DNA of 64,000 nucleotides from JAGQPD01 sp020426865 (GCA_041399065.1 JAWKTN010000004.1:930001-994000); one strand, 5' to 3'. Positions 8,726 to 18,300 are shown, counted from the first letter of the stretch. The notes: generated by a model from the sequence alone, not told the origin. Translations and numbers: made by a program.

Positions 8726-10126
8726 ATGACCATATTCTCGCAACGTCCCGGTGTATTCTGCACGCCGACGATCGGGTTGCTATTCGCTGTTTCGTCGGTC
8801 GGGATTTGTTTTTTTGCCGTCTCGTCGGCGAAGGCTCAGGCGGTGGATGTGCAGCCAGAGCCTGGACAGCAGGTAGCTATTGCCGACGAAGATAGTGCCG
8901 CAGCACAAGTCGCCGCAGATGATTATGAATTGCTACGGCTATTTATCGATACGCTCGACGAAGTGGAACGCAACTATGTCAAACCGATCAGCCGCCGCGA
9001 ACTGATGGAGGCGGCGATCGACGGTGTGCTGTCGAAGTTGGATGTCTATTCGGACTATATACCGCCGGACGAATTCGACGAATTTAGTCGAGATGTTACC
9101 AACGAATTCGGCGGACTGGGAATTCAGGTGACGATGGAGAACGGCGAGTTGACGGTAATCAGCCCGTTGATCGGGACTCCGGCCTACGAAGCCGGTATCG
9201 TGGCGGGCGACGTCATTACCAAGATCGGGGATTCGGAAACCAAGGGAATGGATCTCAGCGGCGCGATTCGGGCGATGAAGGGGCCCGTCAATACGGCAGT
9301 GAATCTTACCATTCGCAAACGCAATGGTTCCGAAAAGCAGGTTAGTGTTACGCGGGAAATCGTACGCATCGAGACCGTTCTCGGTTATCAACGCCAGGCC
9401 GACGACAATTGGAGTTTCTGGTTCGATCAGGATCGTAAGATCGGCTATGTCCGAATCACCGCCTTTAGCCAACAGACCGACGCCGATCTCAAGCAGGCCT
9501 TGGATACACTCAAGGCCGACGGGATGAAGGCGTTCGTTTTGGATCTACGGTTCAACCCCGGTGGATTACTCACGTCAGCAATCGCCATCAGCGATATGTT
9601 TTTGTCCGAAGGGCGGATCGTCAGCACGTCGGGCCGCAATATTGCGGAAGAAGCCTGGGATGCACATTCAGAGGGGACCTTCACAGGTTTTCCAATGGTC
9701 GTGTTGGTGAATCAGTACAGTGCCAGTGCCAGCGAGATCGTGTCGGCGGCGCTGCAGGATCATGATCGAGCGGTTGTTATTGGCCAGCGAACTTGGGGTA
9801 AAGGAAGCGTACAGCGGGTAATTGACTTGCAAGCGGGAAAAAGTGCATTGAAATTGACGACGGCCAGTTACCATCGTCCCAACGGCCACAACATTCACCG
9901 TTTTCCCGGTGCCACGGACGAAGATGAATGGGGTGTCTCCCCCAATACAGGATACGAAGTGCGGATGAACGATTACCAGATCGGTCGGCTGCTGACGTGG
10001 CAGCAAGATAGATTCCTGATCAAGAATCAAGACGGCAACGAAGAGGAATCGGATCGCTCCAGCAATTTTCGCGATCCTCAATTGCGGAAAGCCGTGGAGT
10101 ACTTGGAATCGAAGCTGGAACAATAA
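8726..10126 (+). CDS. S41 family carboxy-terminal processing protease
   Basis: 466 aa. ATG 8726 is preceded by AGGA. The N-terminus is a signal peptide or anchor (GLLFAVSSVGICFFAVSSAKAQA). Next come a helical region (DTLDEVERNYVKPI), a PDZ domain (GGLGIQVTMENGELTVISPL...AGIVAGDVITKIGD, about residues 130-220), and the S41 catalytic core with LRFNPGGLL, the nucleophile serine in NQYSASASEIV and the general-base lysine in RTWGKGSVQ. Such proteases cleave C-terminal regions of periplasmic or membrane proteins. Its TAA is immediately followed by the GTG start of tsaD, so the two are very likely co-transcribed. Confidence 0.92.
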   Translation: MTIFSQRPGVFCTPTIGLLFAVSSVGICFFAVSSAKAQAVDVQPEPGQQVAIADEDSAAAQVAADDYELLRLFIDTLDEVERNYVKPISRRELMEAAIDGVLSKLDVYSDYIPPDEFDEFSRDVTNEFGGLGIQVTMENGELTVISPLIGTPAYEAGIVAGDVITKIGDSETKGMDLSGAIRAMKGPVNTAVNLTIRKRNGSEKQVSVTREIVRIETVLGYQRQADDNWSFWFDQDRKIGYVRITAFSQQTDADLKQALDTLKADGMKAFVLDLRFNPGGLLTSAIAISDMFLSEGRIVSTSGRNIAEEAWDAHSEGTFTGFPMVVLVNQYSASASEIVSAALQDHDRAVVIGQRTWGKGSVQRVIDLQAGKSALKLTTASYHRPNGHNIHRFPGATDEDEWGVSPNTGYEVRMNDYQIGRLLTWQQDRFLIKNQDGNEEESDRSSNFRDPQLRKAVEYLESKLEQ

Positions 10127-11173
10127 GTGGCTTTGCAGTCGAAGACAAAACCAAAGAAGATTCTCGTCATCGAATCGACGTGTGACGAAACGGCGGCGGC
10201 AATTGTCGACGAGCAACTGCATGTTTACGGCTCCGTCGTTGCATCGCAGGAACATCTGCACGAGAAGTTTCGTGGCGTGGTTCCGGAGATTGCGGCGCGC
10301 GCTCATGTCGAACGGATCATCCCGGTCATCGACGAAACGTTGCAGCGCAGCGGTCTGACGCTGGCTGATATTGATGCGGTGGGCGTGGCCAACACGCCGG
10401 GTTTGGCCGGGTCGTTACTGATCGGATTGGTCGCGGCCAAGACATTGGCCATGACGTTGAACGTGCCACTGATTGCCATCAACCACTTGCACGCTCATAT
10501 CTACGCATGTCGCATTGCCAGCGGGCGGGACATATTTCCGTGTGTGGGATTGGTCGTCAGTGGCGGCCACACGCATTTGTATCGTTGTCAGAGCGGTGCG
10601 ACGTTCGAGCTATTGGGCGGGACAATTGATGATGCCGCGGGCGAAGCGTTCGATAAAGTTGCGAATATGCTACGGCTGCCTTTCCCTGGCGGGCCGGCCC
10701 TTTCCCAATTGGCCGAGCAGGGCAATCCCGCCGCACATCGGTTTCCCCGGTCGTTTTTGTCCGAGCCCGATCGACTGCAGTTCAGCTTCAGCGGACTGAA
10801 AACGGCGGTGCGCTACGCGATTACCGGTCCCGGTGGTGCCGATCCGACTCAAGTGGAATTGTCATGGCAGCAACAGGCGGATCTAGCGGCGAGTTTTCAG
10901 GAGGCGGTCGTGGATTGCCTGGTCGATAAGTCGCTGCGTGCCCTGCAGATCACCAAACTCAATCGCTTGTGCATCGGCGGTGGTGTCGCTGCGAACAAAC
11001 GTCTTCGTCAGCGGATAACCGAGGAGTGTCATTCCGATGGCATTGAACTGATGATCGCCCCCATGGCGTTGTGTACCGACAATGCCGTGATGGGAGGGCT
11101 GGCAGTCGAACATCTCCAAGCCGGCAAGTTTGCTGACCTCGATCTCGATATCACGGCAGGATTGGTCCGATAG
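10127..11173 (+). CDS. tsaD: tRNA N6-adenosine threonylcarbamoyltransferase TsaD
   Basis: 348 aa from GTG 10127, directly abutting the protease stop. It starts ILVIESTCDETAAAIVD, the canonical TsaD/Kae1 ASKHA-fold beginning. The metal-binding histidines are seen in NHLHAHIYA; nucleotide-binding segments include GLVVSGGHTHLY, GTIDDAAGEAFDKVA and CIGGGVAANKRLR. With TsaB and TsaE it transfers threonylcarbamoyl to A37 of ANN-decoding tRNAs. Length and motifs are full. Co-location with an S41 protease looks like a simple housekeeping pairing; no tsaB or tsaE is nearby. Confidence 0.97.
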   Translation: MALQSKTKPKKILVIESTCDETAAAIVDEQLHVYGSVVASQEHLHEKFRGVVPEIAARAHVERIIPVIDETLQRSGLTLADIDAVGVANTPGLAGSLLIGLVAAKTLAMTLNVPLIAINHLHAHIYACRIASGRDIFPCVGLVVSGGHTHLYRCQSGATFELLGGTIDDAAGEAFDKVANMLRLPFPGGPALSQLAEQGNPAAHRFPRSFLSEPDRLQFSFSGLKTAVRYAITGPGGADPTQVELSWQQQADLAASFQEAVVDCLVDKSLRALQITKLNRLCIGGGVAANKRLRQRITEECHSDGIELMIAPMALCTDNAVMGGLAVEHLQAGKFADLDLDITAGLVR

Positions 11174-11230
11174 AGAGTTCTTGCTGCCGAATGGCCGCTC
11201 AGTTTCGCTCCTTTGTCTTGGCAATGCCCG

Positions 11231-11290
11231 CGCGACGGTAGTAGGCGCGACGGTAGTAGGCAGGATGATGAAGGGCAGGATGATAAGAAA
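11231..11290. repeat. 15-bp-period tandem repeats downstream of tsaD
   Basis: CGCGACGGTAGTAGG occurs twice perfectly (11231-11245, 11246-11260), followed by two imperfect 15-bp units CAGGATGATGAAGGG and CAGGATGATAAGAAA (11261-11290). About 70 bp further on, AGGTATTGAT is repeated at 11358 and 11380. The stretch lies in the 273-bp convergent gap between tsaD and the PepSY gene and contains no evident gene. Confidence 0.7.
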
Positions 11291-11446
11291 CTGGCAACGA
11301 CACGCTTTCAATCGCGCACCATGACGCTTCCCCGCGCCCCAATACTTTATGGTTCGAGGTATTGATGCCTAGAGGTGCTAGGTATTGATCGTTGTCGCGC
11401 GCCGACGTCGCCTGTTTGTGGTCGAGCAACGGGAATGTGTGCCGGG

Positions 11447-12082
11447 TTATCTTGGCACCAGCCAGTAATAAATGGCCACCGTGGCGACAGTTCCCGCTAG
11501 TGCGGTGATCAAGCCGGCATTGCGGTGGCGGTTGATGTAGAAGATCAACAGCAGGCCGGTCACGGAAACAAAGATCAAGATTACCGCCGAAACATCGATC
11601 AGCACCCCCCAGCCCTTGCCGCTATCGCGACCTTTGTGCAAATCGTTTATGACGGCAACGAAGCCAAACGACGATTGGACGAGATCGAAATTGCCCGTCG
11701 CGCGATCAATGAAGGCATCGGCCGTGTAACCGGGGGCGCGAAAGGCAACAATGCACTGTGACTCGTCGATAGCAAATTCGCTCACTGCGCCCCGCACCTG
11801 GTGTTCGCCTCGCAAGAACTCGACGATCTCCAGTTTCTGGACCTCGTTGGCCGCATTCTCGGAGGACTCGTTGGCGGCTGTGCCAAGCCAACTCGTATTG
11901 AGTTGCCCGTGCGATTCCGCGACATGTTCTTCGGCCGTGCCGAACCACGTCGGATGATTGAGCGTGATCCCAGTGATACTGAAGAAGAACACCACGAAGA
12001 ACGAAAACATCGACGCGTAGAGGTGCAACCAGCGAATGACCTTCGCCGAGACCCGTTTCCACGCACGCTTGGTATCCGACAC
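11447..12082 (-). CDS. PepSY-associated TM-helix family protein
   Basis: 211 aa from a GTG at 12080-12082 that shares one base with the TAG of the upstream ApbE fusion, so translation is coupled. Topology: cytoplasmic basic N-terminus (SDTKRAWKRVSAKVIRW), TM1 with the family signature WLHLYASMFSFFVVFFFSITG and LNHP, an extracytoplasmic domain of about 100 residues with an NDLHKG motif, then TM2 (VLIDVSAVILIFVSVTGLLLIF) and TM3 near the C-terminus. This is a short PepSY-TM protein; family members move electrons or metals across the membrane and are frequently substrates or partners of ApbE flavinylation. The adjacent ApbE gene supports a redox role. Confidence 0.8.
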   Translation of the reverse strand: MSDTKRAWKRVSAKVIRWLHLYASMFSFFVVFFFSITGITLNHPTWFGTAEEHVAESHGQLNTSWLGTAANESSENAANEVQKLEIVEFLRGEHQVRGAVSEFAIDESQCIVAFRAPGYTADAFIDRATGNFDLVQSSFGFVAVINDLHKGRDSGKGWGVLIDVSAVILIFVSVTGLLLIFYINRHRNAGLITALAGTVATVAIYYWLVPR

Positions 12083-13599
12083 TAGCGATTGCTCCCCATC
12101 ACGTAGCTGTAACTGGCTGTCTTGATCTCAACATTGCCGGGGATTTCGCCTTGACGTGCAACGTCTCCGATCTCAATCTCCTGACTTTGCAATTGATAGG
12201 TGCCATGTTCACGTGCGGCTTCGATATAGAGCGTGTATTTCCCTTTTTTGACGAGCGCACCCAGGTCATCTTTTCCATCCCACACAAGATCGTATTTGCC
12301 GGGCGGCTTGGTGGCCGCCGAAATGGTGCCAATCAGGTTTGTGTCATCCACAAGTTTACGCAACGTGTCTTGCTTGTACCAACGCCGCAAATCGCGATGC
12401 CACCGCGGCCCGGGGCCAGTTGTCTGCAGCCACAACACGAGTGTCCGTACGGGAAAATCATCTTGATCTTCGATCCAAACCGCGATGTAAGGTCGTCGAT
12501 AACGGCCACCACCGGCGCGGTTTACCTCAAACGATACCTTCATCTCCGCGCCCGGAGGCCAAAGTTCGCCGTTGGTTGACGTCGACCCGCTGTCGGAGGT
12601 TGGATGGGCACTCGTCGCAACGGCATTGGTGCCCGTGGCTGGCCAGTTGCGGCTCGCAACCATCTGTCCGTCGCGAGTCACCAACAGGCAGGCGACGTGC
12701 GATTGCTGGCAGATGGCCAACGTCCGTTCGACCGTCAACACACTAAATGCCGTCGCCAGCGCATCGGCTTTGGCAGCGCTTTCTGCAAGCACCGACGCAC
12801 TGATGACATGGTCCACCGGTTGTGCCGTGCGAGGATCGATGATATGCGAATACCAGCGATCTTGTACCTTGAATCCGCGATGATAATTGCCACTGGTCGC
12901 CACAGCTCCGTTGCTAATCTGAATCTCACTCAATTTCTTTTCCGGTGCTTTCGGATCCGCGATTGTCACCATCTGTTGCGGCAGCTTGCCGGTAATTCGA
13001 AGGTCGCCACCAATATTGATTAGCACTCCCGTTACACCCTCGATCTTGCCGGCGGCTTTGCAAGCCAAGTCAATAATCGCTCCCTTTGCCATACCGTCAA
13101 ACGACACGGTAGTGGTATCTGTCCGTTCGATCTGCCCCGTTGCATCGATGTATTTCCAGGCCGGCAGTGCCATTGTTTTCAGCGTCTTGTCAATTTGCGA
13201 CGCCGAAGGAACCCCCTGATCTTTCTCGGCTTGCTTCCATAACGCTGTCGCTTCCGCGGCGCGAGGATCGAACGCGCCGTCGGTCATGTCTCGCACCTGG
13301 TCGCTCAATTTCAGTAAGTTGAACAGCTCGGGAGACAGCCGTGTGACTCCTGGTTTTGCCTCCAGCCACCGGCGCAATTCACTTGTCCCGTCATACGAAC
13401 TATAGATGGCCGCCAAGCGGTCAATCTCGGCAAGCACTCGGTCTTCCGCTTGCCGGGCGATCGCTTCGTCATCAGCCGCCACTTTTATTTCCAGCGAAGT
13501 TCCCAGCACGTTCTCGTGATGGAACGTGTGTAGCGGCTCGGCGCGCGAAACCGATGCACTCACAAGAATTAACGCAACCAGCCAGCCGGGCCGTACCAT
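12082..13599 (-). CDS. apbE: ApbE-type FAD:protein FMN transferase fused to a DUF2271 domain
   Basis: 505 aa from ATG 13599, chosen because it begins a good signal peptide (MVRPGWLVALILVSASVSRA); the frame is open to a TTG at 13638. Residues 30-320 are ApbE: GTSLEIKV, DGAFDPR, VSFDGMAKGAIID, VLINIGGDLRITG, the conserved HIIDPRTAQPV and KADALATAFSVL. ApbE attaches FMN to Thr/Ser of exported redox proteins using FAD. The last 150 residues (EMKVSFEVNRAG..., RRPYIAVWIEDQDDFPVRTLVLW, KYDLVWDGKDDLG) match DUF2271, usually encoded as a separate exported protein in flavinylation clusters. Here both are in one chain, and the PepSY protein follows with a one-base overlap. An extracytoplasmic electron-transfer module is inferred. 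Confidence 0.88.
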   Translation of the reverse strand: MVRPGWLVALILVSASVSRAEPLHTFHHENVLGTSLEIKVAADDEAIARQAEDRVLAEIDRLAAIYSSYDGTSELRRWLEAKPGVTRLSPELFNLLKLSDQVRDMTDGAFDPRAAEATALWKQAEKDQGVPSASQIDKTLKTMALPAWKYIDATGQIERTDTTTVSFDGMAKGAIIDLACKAAGKIEGVTGVLINIGGDLRITGKLPQQMVTIADPKAPEKKLSEIQISNGAVATSGNYHRGFKVQDRWYSHIIDPRTAQPVDHVISASVLAESAAKADALATAFSVLTVERTLAICQQSHVACLLVTRDGQMVASRNWPATGTNAVATSAHPTSDSGSTSTNGELWPPGAEMKVSFEVNRAGGGRYRRPYIAVWIEDQDDFPVRTLVLWLQTTGPGPRWHRDLRRWYKQDTLRKLVDDTNLIGTISAATKPPGKYDLVWDGKDDLGALVKKGKYTLYIEAAREHGTYQLQSQEIEIGDVARQGEIPGNVEIKTASYSYVMGSNR

Positions 13600-13925
13600 G
13601 GGTTTTTGCCTTTGATATCCAATAAGATCGATGGACAAGTGCCGAACTTTCTTCTCACCTTACCCCTTGGCTAACAAGCTGTGGTATTCATCAGCCCAGC
13701 CTCAAGGTATTCGGCGTTCAACGAGATTGAACACTCGCGGTGCCAAGAAGTATCGCTCAGGATCCAAAGAACGACCACCCGCGTTGGGGGCCACATAATT
13801 TGGGATCGTCGCGGCCAGTGGTTGGGCCTCAAGGCTGTGGCAAAAAAAATCAGCCAAGTCCATGGGCACTTCGCCAGGGACTTGGCCGTTGTGGTTGACC
13901 AAGATGTTCTTCTGTTACAGATTCG
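13600..13925. other. Intergenic region without a convincing gene
   Basis: 326 bp between the PEP-CTERM gene and the ApbE fusion, both on the minus strand. A 66-codon minus-strand frame at 13702-13902 begins with TTG and shows no family I recognise. The region most likely carries the promoter of the ApbE-PepSY unit; no clear element was picked out. Confidence 0.35.
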
Positions 13926-15086
13926 TTATCTTCGGCGACGGGCCAGTAACATCAGTCCCCCGGTCAGGATCAGCATGACGGATGCAGGTTCGGGGACCGC
14001 CGAGGCGGCTCCGACCGCGGCCGAGTTGCCGAAATTGTCTTTCCAGACGGTGTAGTCGGCTGCATCGATCTCGCCATTGCCATTGCCATCAGCATCTAAA
14101 ACGGTTGTCGAACCGAACGAATCTTTCCAAATGGTATAGTCGGCGGCATCCACGGTTCCGTTCTGATTGTAGTCGCCCGGCACACCACCGGTATTGAGCA
14201 AACCAAGGGCATAGTCAATGGACGCGATGATGAGATCCTTACCAGGGCCGGTCAACAAAGTTGCTTCCTTCCCCGGCCCCGTGTTGTCGGACTCGCCGGT
14301 CAAACCACCCGCCTGATTAGGATCGATCTCTGGGCCTCGGTTCGTATCGCTGAGGAATGTAAAGATGCGCATTCCAGGAGCGTTTGGCATCGGGAATCCA
14401 TCAAAGTCGACGTTATTCGGTTCAAGTGGTTTGCCCGCTTCGATGACAAACAGTGCCGAGGCGTTGGGGTAATCGTCTTTATAGGCCGGCAACAACGCGA
14501 TGACATCGGCACTTCCGGCCGGAAGATGTTCGACCGTGGACCAACTCAACCGCCCACCCACCGATTGATAAACGTCCACCGGGCCGGCACTGACGCCCGC
14601 CGCCTTCGCGATCGGATGGTCAGCGTTCACGATTTCAACGGCAGTTCCGAACGAACTTCCTGCCGAGAGCTTGATTCCGCTTCCGTTAACGGCCGAAGGG
14701 GAACCATGATCATCGTCGTAAAGAACCGAATCCGACTCGGGGAAGAACCCCAAAATGTCCGCACCAAACTGTTCCGAAAGAATCATGGGGGACGTTGTGC
14801 CTTCCAGTTGTCGCATGCGGCCTGAACTGATTGATTCGCCCACGTAAACCAAATCCGCCGCATTGGCGGCGTTCATCACCTCGACGGGGTCACCGTTCAA
14901 ACGCGTATTGTCCCACAGGTCCACTGTATAACCGCGGTCTTGAAACCACGACATCTGCACTACGTCGCCGTCGGAAGGCGCAAACTCGTCGCCCAAACCA
15001 TAGAAAATTGTGATGCCGAAACTTGGCGTTGCGAAACCGGACAGCACGACCAGCAATGGACACAATCTCTGGAAATACATCTTCAT
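13926..15086 (-). CDS. Secreted PEP-CTERM protein with dockerin-like repeats
   Basis: 386 aa from ATG 15086 (GGGAG upstream), which starts a signal peptide (MKMYFQRLCPLLVVLSGFATPSFG). The body (FYGLGDEFAPSDGDVVQMSWFQDRGYTV..., VYVGESISSGRM, PMILSEQFG) resembles a flavodoxin- or ThuA-like alpha/beta fold as seen in glutamine-amidotransferase-like domains, without a recognisable catalytic triad. It is followed by the planctomycete dockerin-like cassette (GDYNQNGTVDAADYTIWKD, GNGEIDAADYTVWKDNFGN) and the sorting tail VPEPASVMLILTGGLMLLARRRR. This is the canonical intact form of the cassette, useful as a reference for the altered copies elsewhere in the window. Confidence 0.85.
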   Translation of the reverse strand: MKMYFQRLCPLLVVLSGFATPSFGITIFYGLGDEFAPSDGDVVQMSWFQDRGYTVDLWDNTRLNGDPVEVMNAANAADLVYVGESISSGRMRQLEGTTSPMILSEQFGADILGFFPESDSVLYDDDHGSPSAVNGSGIKLSAGSSFGTAVEIVNADHPIAKAAGVSAGPVDVYQSVGGRLSWSTVEHLPAGSADVIALLPAYKDDYPNASALFVIEAGKPLEPNNVDFDGFPMPNAPGMRIFTFLSDTNRGPEIDPNQAGGLTGESDNTGPGKEATLLTGPGKDLIIASIDYALGLLNTGGVPGDYNQNGTVDAADYTIWKDSFGSTTVLDADGNGNGEIDAADYTVWKDNFGNSAAVGAASAVPEPASVMLILTGGLMLLARRRR

Positions 15087-15369
15087 AACCCATTCATCTC
15101 CCAGCTGCACTCGGAACAAAATCATCGCGTGAGCGAACCGACGACCGAATAGCCAACGACGAAGACAACCTAGTGTCATTTGGCAGCTATCCGGCAACCG
15201 CACGCTCTTGTAGCACAAGAGCCGTGCGGATGCAAGAAAAATCTGACAATAATCCGTGCAGGCTTGCTGTTGGGGTGTACTAACGTCTCGTCGGTTGCCC
15301 TGTTCGGGCTGGCTCGATTCAAGGGGATGCACCCTGTTTCCGCGACAGTGGGCCGTTATCGTGCCAAGG

Positions 15370-17052
15370 TCAGGGCAGGCCGAGCTGGGCTCTTTGGTTG
15401 CAGCGAGTTAGAGCGGCGCGTGATTCTTCGATCACGGTGCGACTGGTGGAGCCTTCGGAGAGTTGACGCAGCAGTTCGAGAGCGGCTTGATCGCCACGCA
15501 TTTCCAATAGGAGGATGAACCGGACGGCGCGTCGCAGGTCGGTATCGGTGATCGATTCTCCTTCGTCGACGGATAGCAGTCGCCGGAGACGTTTGCGTTT
15601 TTCGAGCGAGGGAAATTGTTGCAGCGCATTTTCAATCAGCGCGATCGCAGATGCGCGGTGTTTGAGCAAGGATTCGTAGGCGGCATCACGAGTCGAGAAG
15701 CTGGGCGAATCGAGTTGATCGATCCACTGCTGCAATCGCTGAGTGGTCACGGGGTCGACCAGTTGTGCCATGAAGGGATCGAGCGCATCGCGTCGGGACG
15801 GGTCAGACATGACCGCGTCAATTGCATGGTAGGCGATTTGTGGATCTTCGCTGGCTAACGCCGTCCATAATGCTTCCAGGTCTTGTGAGTTCGCTTCGGA
15901 CTGAACGTCATCATCGCGATCCGTATCGAGGCCGCCGGCCGCTTGACTGTTAAACAGTAAGAACTTCAGGTCCCACAGCAGCGTCTGGTTGACGTTGCCG
16001 CCGGATGATCCGGTAACCATTTGCCAGCGAAGGGGCGCGAAGGCGACAGCGGTACCAACGCCGTCTTCGTCGGCCAGTTGTGTCCAGGTGACCGGCTTCA
16101 TGGTCAGCAATTCCCAAATCCACAATCGGCCGTCGCGTCCCGTGCTCGCCAGCCAACGCCCGTCGGGTGAAAAGCCAAGAGACTCGATCGTGTTTCTGTG
16201 TCCGCGCAGTCGGGCAAGTTCGCCGCGACCGTCGGATGGCCAAATGCCGATTTCATGATCTGACAGTTGCGTGTCTTTATCGGACAGTTCGTCACGGTTC
16301 AGTCCGGTGCCGATGGGAAATCGTGGCAGGATTGTGTTCTGGGGCCAAGCAGCGACGGCCATCAATCCGTGTCGCTCGGAGAACGCTACCGTCTTGGGTC
16401 GTGGCAGTCCTTGAAGCACGGAAATGATGTTGCCTGTACGAAGGGAATGCCAGACGGCCGACTCGTCGCGGGAGGGCGTGTACGAAAACGCCCAACGTCC
16501 AGTATCGGAGATCTCCAGAAGTGCCGCCCCAGGGGGAAGATCAAATCGATTGTGGCCCGTCACGCCGCCACTTCGCGCGTCCACCGACACAATCATCGGC
16601 GACTTGCCGATCAGGATCTGGTCGGTCGACCACCACCGCAGGCATTCAGCGCGCACGTCGACTCGTTGGATCGATTCGCCCGTCTGTACGTCCCACAACT
16701 GGACCGCATCGGATTCGTAGTCGGTGCCGGTAACTATTTTTCGGGAGTCGGGCGAAAAATCCATCTCGACACCAACGCCCACGTGCCCGTCCAGCTGATG
16801 GAGCAGTTCGCCCGACGGAATCTGATAAACCCGCACAACCTGATCGTGCGTCCGTACGGCCAGCAGCTTTCCATCAGGACTATACCGCACGCGATACACG
16901 CCACCGTCGCGGTTTGTCAACGGCAATGTGGTTAGCCGCCGTTCAACCCCCTCCGGCAGCGACTCGGTCGACGACGCCGGTGTCTGCGCATCCGCAACCT
17001 TGACGGCGCCAAACGAAATCAGACAAACAGCCAACGGCAGCCAGTGCGACAT
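15370..17052 (-). CDS. Exported WD40-repeat protein with helical C-terminal domain
   Basis: 560 aa from ATG 17052, selected because it opens with a signal peptide (MSHWLPLAVCLISFGAVKVADA); upstream codons in frame translate repeats and look non-coding. At least six WD40 blades are visible (YSPDGKLLAVRTHDQVVRVYQI, FSPDSRKIVTGTDYESDAVQLWD, FSPDGRWLASTGRDGRLWIWEL and others). After about residue 380 comes a helical domain (EALWTALASEDPQIAYHAIDAVMSDP, LDSPSFSTRDAAYESLLKH, LRRAVRFILLLEMRGDQAALELL), the HEAT-like tail commonly attached to planctomycete WD40 proteins. Probable scaffold at the cell envelope; no enzymatic domain. Confidence 0.85.
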   Translation of the reverse strand: MSHWLPLAVCLISFGAVKVADAQTPASSTESLPEGVERRLTTLPLTNRDGGVYRVRYSPDGKLLAVRTHDQVVRVYQIPSGELLHQLDGHVGVGVEMDFSPDSRKIVTGTDYESDAVQLWDVQTGESIQRVDVRAECLRWWSTDQILIGKSPMIVSVDARSGGVTGHNRFDLPPGAALLEISDTGRWAFSYTPSRDESAVWHSLRTGNIISVLQGLPRPKTVAFSERHGLMAVAAWPQNTILPRFPIGTGLNRDELSDKDTQLSDHEIGIWPSDGRGELARLRGHRNTIESLGFSPDGRWLASTGRDGRLWIWELLTMKPVTWTQLADEDGVGTAVAFAPLRWQMVTGSSGGNVNQTLLWDLKFLLFNSQAAGGLDTDRDDDVQSEANSQDLEALWTALASEDPQIAYHAIDAVMSDPSRRDALDPFMAQLVDPVTTQRLQQWIDQLDSPSFSTRDAAYESLLKHRASAIALIENALQQFPSLEKRKRLRRLLSVDEGESITDTDLRRAVRFILLLEMRGDQAALELLRQLSEGSTSRTVIEESRAALTRCNQRAQLGLP

Positions 17053-17469
17053 CACTTCGGAAGACTCGTCGGGACCCGGGGAAGGATGGAACATAAAACG
17101 TCTGGACGGTGATCTGGACGGTGACTCATGTCTCAATGGTGACTCGCCCGCGACCTGCACGACCGCCAGCAAGATGCTATCATCGATTCGCGCTCGCTCT
17201 TCATTGTACCCGCTTGCGCGGGAAGTAAACGGATAAAAATCTCGCTCCAACAGGGCCGGTAAGATTTCGGACGGGGGCGACCCATTAATCCGAAACAATT
17301 TGTGCGAACAGGAAATATCGTATATTTTTCCAATATCGCCAAATATTGGGAACGAAAACGGTGGGGCAATCGTCTGTAGCGTTGTCGCTTTACCATGCCC
17401 GAATATTCGCGGCGCACGTGGAGCGGAGTCCTGTTGGGGATTGAGGCAGCAAGCCGGAAACAACATCTT
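17053..17469. other. Divergent intergenic region
   Basis: 417 bp between two outward-reading genes. It holds a perfect 12-bp tandem duplication, TCTGGACGGTGA at 17101 and 17113, followed by a second copy of GGTGACTC near 17138. The minus-strand frame is open through this repeat but looks non-coding. Promoters for both genes should lie here; no consensus pair stands out. Confidence 0.4.
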
Positions 17470-18300
17470 ATGTTTCACCGACGATTTCTCTTGTTCCTAA
17501 GTGTCCTGTTGATCGGGTTGACTGCGAAGGTGGTCTGGAGCCTGGTTGTGACCGGGTCGGCTCGGCCCCCTTGCCCAGATTGCATTACGCTTCCGGGGAA
17601 ATCGCCCATCTGTCCGGTACCAACGTCGATCATCGAACGGGAGGGTGCCACGCTTGATGAAAACGTAGCTGGAGATGTGGCGGGCGATTTTGAACCCAAT
17701 ATTGAACCCAGTCTACAACCTACGCCTACGGCCACGCCGGATGACGATTCGGCGATGGTTGAACCGCTCATTCCACCGATCCAGCTGACGGGCTCATCCA
17801 CGGGCGATGGTGTTGACGACGGCCCGACGTTCGATCACGACTGGCAGGCAGTATTCCATCCACATGGCAGTCAGACATGTGCATCGGGCTGCGCGACGAG
17901 TCGTCATCCGACGGCGGAGCTGGATGATTCACAGTTCTTGCAGTTGATGCAGCAATATGTCGAGCGGCCGCCGTATGCGGCCAGCCTCGCGCTCGATTCG
18001 CTCTTGTACTTCGGCCGTCAGACACGCCGCAAATTGCATGGGCCGTCATGGCGTTCAAAGTTTCCGCTCATCGATTCGCGACAGTTGGCATTCCTGGAGC
18101 GGGAGCTGGCCCGCGATCATGTACGACTTTCCATCCGCGTTGTTGACCAGCGGGGTGAGCGCCGCGCCTGGATCGACGATGTGTCTGTCCCATTGGATCG
18201 GCGACATGTGTTCGCGATGGAGACGAGCGACTTGCAGCCGCTGGTGACGAGTGGCACCGTCAAGCGAGTCGGGCTGGATTATCTCTGGACGCGATTGTGA
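17470..18300 (+). CDS. Membrane-anchored protein of unknown function
   Basis: 276 aa from ATG 17470, which starts a single N-terminal membrane segment (FLLFLSVLLIGLTAKVVWSLVV). A Pro/Thr/Asp-rich linker follows (about residues 50-130), with CPDC and a second cysteine pair (CASGC). The C-terminal 110 residues form a compact mixed domain (QLMQQYVERPPYAASLALDSLLYFG, RLSIRVVDQRGERRAWIDDV, GTVKRVGLDYLWTRL). I do not recognise a family. After its TGA the same frame stays open for another 58 codons and overlaps the start of the DUF2330 gene. It probably forms a unit with that gene. Confidence 0.6.
   Translation: MFHRRFLLFLSVLLIGLTAKVVWSLVVTGSARPPCPDCITLPGKSPICPVPTSIIEREGATLDENVAGDVAGDFEPNIEPSLQPTPTATPDDDSAMVEPLIPPIQLTGSSTGDGVDDGPTFDHDWQAVFHPHGSQTCASGCATSRHPTAELDDSQFLQLMQQYVERPPYAASLALDSLLYFGRQTRRKLHGPSWRSKFPLIDSRQLAFLERELARDHVRLSIRVVDQRGERRAWIDDVSVPLDRRHVFAMETSDLQPLVTSGTVKRVGLDYLWTRL

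Noticed and set aside
13702..13902. 66-codon minus-strand frame (LVNHNGQVPGEVPMDLADFF...).
   Set aside because: It needs a TTG start, has no recognised family and lies in a probable promoter region. The first part reads protein-like, so a small gene or remnant is not excluded.
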